Part shown: piece after piece, positions 61,474 to 64,000 of the stretch | How the letters are laid out: each line of letters begins with the position of its first letter | How positions within the stretch are numbered: position 1 is the first letter of the stretch | Origin: Cytobacillus sp. NJ13 | GTDB lineage: Bacteria > Bacillota > Bacilli > Bacillales > Cytobacillaceae | DNA length: 64,000 nucleotides | NCBI GenBank assembly: GCA_030348385.1 | Contig: JAUCFP010000006.1 | Location: 1,178,001-1,242,000 of the forward strand | Direction: 5' to 3' | Translations under genes and position numbers: made by a program | The notes under the pieces: model-generated | Told to the model about the DNA's origin: nothing | Database searches by the model: none | The model's input: only the letters and a program-made list of their open reading frames with translations

Positions 61474-63441
61474 TTACTTCTGTATACCCGGGCCATTTCT
61501 TTCCTCTTTAAATGGCACCTCTTTCTTTACATAAGAGTAATCATTCCGGTTGACTGGAACAAATCCTTCCGGCTTATAAAAGCGCATCAGGTCTTTGTAA
61601 ACAATGTTGTCTGACATTTCAAGCTCTTTTTTCGCCTGATCGGAAAATGGCTTACATGCAATAGCCTCAGCTATTTCGCCAGTTACAGAAAAATAACAGG
61701 TTTCTTCAATCTGTGTATATTCAGGTGAAATGAAGTTGCCGTTTCGGAATGGGAGTACTTCACGGTGCTTATCTGATAACAGATCTGATCCCATTTCCAG
61801 GTAATTTTTTGTATCAATGCCCAGCAGGTGAAGTAATGTTGGACGCACATCTATCTGTCCGCCAACATTATGGACAATGCCGCCATCCACTCCAGGTACA
61901 TGAATGAATACTGGCACTCTTTGAAGCCTGGCATATTCAAATGGTGTAATCTCTTTTCCGATCACTTCCGCCATTGCCTCATTGTGGTTTTCGGAAATTC
62001 CGTAGTGATCGCCATACAGGACAACTACAGTATGATCATATAAGCCGGATTCCTTTAAATCCTCAAAGAACTGCTGGAGTGCCTGGTCCATATAATTCGC
62101 CGACTGGAAATAGTGGTTAACCACATCATTATCCGTTTCGCCTGCAGGGAAATCAGTATCCCACTCATCCATTTTAAAAGGAAAGTGATTAGAAAGAGTG
62201 ATGAATTTTGTATAAAATGGCTGAGGAAGACTGGTCAGCATCGGCATGGATTCCTTGAAAAACGGCTTATCCTTCAACCCATAGTTTTTAGTGTTTTCAT
62301 CGTTCATATTGTAATACTCGGCATCAAAAAACTTGTCATAGCCCATGGTTTTATACATTTCGTTACGGTTCCAGAATGTCTTGTAGTTTCCGTGGAAAGC
62401 TGCTGAAGTATAGCCATGTGACTTTAAAATAGCAGGTGTGCCATGGAAGGTATTTTGTGCTTTTGTTACATAAACCGCTCCCTGTGACATCGGATATAGC
62501 GATGTATCCATGATGAACTCGGCATCGGAAGTCTTTCCCTGTCCGGTTTGATTAACAATATTATCAAAATAAAATGTCTTGCCGCTATGTGCAAGTGAGT
62601 TAAGGAATGGGGTAACTTCTTTTCCATTCAGCTTGTAGTCAATAATAAAAGTCTGAAGTGATTCCATGGACACGTAAATAACATTCATGCCCTTAGCTTT
62701 TCCGAAGTATTCAGGGTTCGGAGGTGCATACTTGGCTTTTACATAGTTCTCCACTTCAGTCACATCGTTATTATCCGCAAGAGCCCTTTGGCTGGCAGAC
62801 TTCGCATTTTGCACAATATCATATACCGTGAAATTGTATGCTCCAAGGTATTTCACCAAATAATTGCGGTCGAAGGAACGTGTAAGCAATTCAGGCCGGT
62901 CATTCTCAGCAATTTCAAGATTAATGAAGAATACAATGATACCTGCAGCGATAACAGCCAATGCGGGTTTTCGGCTAATTTTCTTTCCTGGTTTGTACCA
63001 TTTCCTGACTGCCAGGAAGATGAGCAGCAGTGTATCTGTAAAATAAAAAATATCCCATGGAGACATTAAAGAAAGTGCACTATCCCCCAGCTGCCCCCCA
63101 TTTACTTTTGCCTGCATTAGTACGGGAACTGTAATAAAGTCGTTAAAGAATCTATAATATACGACATTTGCATAAAGCAGGAAAGATAAAAATAAATTCA
63201 AGCCAATAAGCATGCCTGATTGCAATTTCCCTTTAAAAAACAAAGCAAATCCCAGGAATATCAGTGTTGAACTTAAAGGATTCAGAAACAGCAGAAATCG
63301 CTGTATATCATTGTTGATCCCTAAATTAAATTCAATGCGATAGGCTATATACGTTTTTAGCCAAAAAAGGATAACAATCAGAAAGAACACAGCAAGGCTG
63401 TTTTTCGCCAATTTCTTAGGCGATTTAAATAACTTTCCCAT
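61474..63441 (-). CDS. Lipoteichoic acid synthase family protein
   Basis: A 655-residue membrane enzyme. Five N-terminal helices (to about residue 180) precede an extracellular sulfatase-like domain. The metal ligand Glu260 (VSMESLQ), the nucleophile Thr304 (GQGKTSDAEF) and a GDHYG motif match LtaS, which polymerises glycerol phosphate from phosphatidylglycerol. A linker cut site as in S. aureus is not obvious. Bacillus has several paralogues (LtaS, YfnI, YqgS, YvgJ); I cannot say which one this is. The gene is monocistronic. Confidence 0.92.
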   Translation of the reverse strand: MGKLFKSPKKLAKNSLAVFFLIVILFWLKTYIAYRIEFNLGINNDIQRFLLFLNPLSSTLIFLGFALFFKGKLQSGMLIGLNLFLSFLLYANVVYYRFFNDFITVPVLMQAKVNGGQLGDSALSLMSPWDIFYFTDTLLLIFLAVRKWYKPGKKISRKPALAVIAAGIIVFFINLEIAENDRPELLTRSFDRNYLVKYLGAYNFTVYDIVQNAKSASQRALADNNDVTEVENYVKAKYAPPNPEYFGKAKGMNVIYVSMESLQTFIIDYKLNGKEVTPFLNSLAHSGKTFYFDNIVNQTGQGKTSDAEFIMDTSLYPMSQGAVYVTKAQNTFHGTPAILKSHGYTSAAFHGNYKTFWNRNEMYKTMGYDKFFDAEYYNMNDENTKNYGLKDKPFFKESMPMLTSLPQPFYTKFITLSNHFPFKMDEWDTDFPAGETDNDVVNHYFQSANYMDQALQQFFEDLKESGLYDHTVVVLYGDHYGISENHNEAMAEVIGKEITPFEYARLQRVPVFIHVPGVDGGIVHNVGGQIDVRPTLLHLLGIDTKNYLEMGSDLLSDKHREVLPFRNGNFISPEYTQIEETCYFSVTGEIAEAIACKPFSDQAKKELEMSDNIVYKDLMRFYKPEGFVPVNRNDYSYVKKEVPFKEERNGPGIQK

Positions 63442-63772
63442 AAGTGTGGTTTCACCTCTTAAATTGTAAACATGCGAAAAACTTAGCAGCGGCTAAGTTT
63501 TTATATGTAAAAAATATGTAGAGCCAGCATTAATAAATGGTGAATGAATGTAAAATAATATAGCACAGTTTCAGATGAATGAAAACTGATATCTTCTTAA
63601 TACCTTTCGCCTTTTTCCTGCAAAATCCAACAACTTTTCAAAAAAATTATCTGTTAACCAATATAATCTGATGATAAAATGAATTTTCCTTTCATAATTT
63701 CAGTGCTGAGGGAGTATTGATTTTAAAAAGGGTCAAGCTAAAATATTAAACATAGTTGATTGGAGAGTCTTC

Positions 63773-64000
63773 ATGAAAGAACGTTTCTTATTTTTTATCA
63801 TTGGGATGCTGATCCTGACAATGGGTGTAGCCCTGATTATCAGGTCAAACCTTGGAGCTTCTGCATGGGATGCCTTGGCTGTTGGTGAATCTCAAATGTT
63901 TAACTTAACAGTTGGCACCTTTGTTTTTATTAATGGAATCGCACTTATTTTTATAAATGCTTTTTTAATGAAAAAAAAGCCTGAAGTCCTTGCAGCCATT
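63773..64000 (+). CDS. YczE/YitT-type membrane protein, 5' part only
   Basis: Seventy-six residues are visible before the window ends; the frame is open to the edge. It opens MKERFLFFIIGMLILTMGVA and has IRSNLGASAWDALAVGESQ, the signature of YczE-like membrane proteins. At least two membrane helices are visible. A TTGGAGAG ribosome site precedes the ATG. The 3' end and full role are outside the window. Confidence 0.7.
   Translation, partial: MKERFLFFIIGMLILTMGVALIIRSNLGASAWDALAVGESQMFNLTVGTFVFINGIALIFINAFLMKKKPEVLAAI

Noticed and set aside
1-64000. CRISPR arrays, prophage, insertion sequences, tRNA or rRNA genes
   Set aside because: No regular spaced repeats, integrase, transposase or tRNA cloverleaf was seen on either strand by eye.

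Overview
The window looks like chromosome of a spore-forming, low-GC member of the Bacillaceae, close to Cytobacillus or Mesobacillus. It has small acid-soluble spore protein genes sspN, sspO and sspP, a CotM-like coat protein next to sspP, and acnA in the gene order known from Bacillus subtilis. It also has strong AG-rich ribosome binding sites, many TTG and GTG starts, PerR and CcpA type operator sequences, and lipoteichoic acid synthase. The species cannot be fixed from the sequence alone. No rRNA, tRNA, CRISPR array, prophage or transposase was found.

Region 1 (1-9000) is a core sporulation and TCA block: sspN, an FbpB-like peptide, a TlpA/ResA thioredoxin, acnA, sspO, a YtzC-like protein, sspP and cotM. 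Selenium genes are set into it. selA lies between sspP and cotM. On the other side of cotM is a 77-residue SelW-type gene whose codon 13 is an in-frame TGA inside a Cys-x-x-Sec motif, followed by a SECIS-like hairpin. Ordinary gene calling loses this selenoprotein.

Region 2 (9000-17600) holds threonine degradation (kbl-tdh), an orphan arginine deiminase, katA under a perfect PerR box, an ABC-F ATPase and a DegV protein.

Region 3 (17600-44200) is a 26 kb block for aromatic amino acid catabolism, all on the minus strand. The tyrosine branch is hpd, an aminotransferase, a flavin reductase-like protein, a fumarylacetoacetase-family hydrolase and hmgA. The phenylalanine branch is a FlK-like thioesterase, phenylalanine dehydrogenase, and a complete 2-oxoacid dehydrogenase complex (E1alpha, E1beta, E2, E3) that could turn phenylpyruvate straight into phenylacetyl-CoA. 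A TrpXYZ-type ABC importer and a paa cluster (paaK, A, B, C, D, F, G, H, thiolase, paaX) follow. Three operon starts in the phenylalanine, importer and paa segments carry the same 13-base motif CG-N7-AACG. Two near-cre sequences suggest CcpA input. paaE, paaZ and maleylacetoacetate isomerase are not present here.

Region 4 (44200-64000) is mixed: a very large DUF2157-like membrane protein, a sortase-D substrate with its sortase, a YeeI/YebC regulator, a Gfo/Idh oxidoreductase, a secreted thermonuclease, serine dehydratase with a YheO-like regulator, a two-component system with a VTT membrane protein, a YdhK lipoprotein beside a copper-storage Csp protein, an LtaS-family synthase, and the 5' end of a YczE/YitT-type membrane protein. 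Two families of intergenic repeats are scattered through the window.
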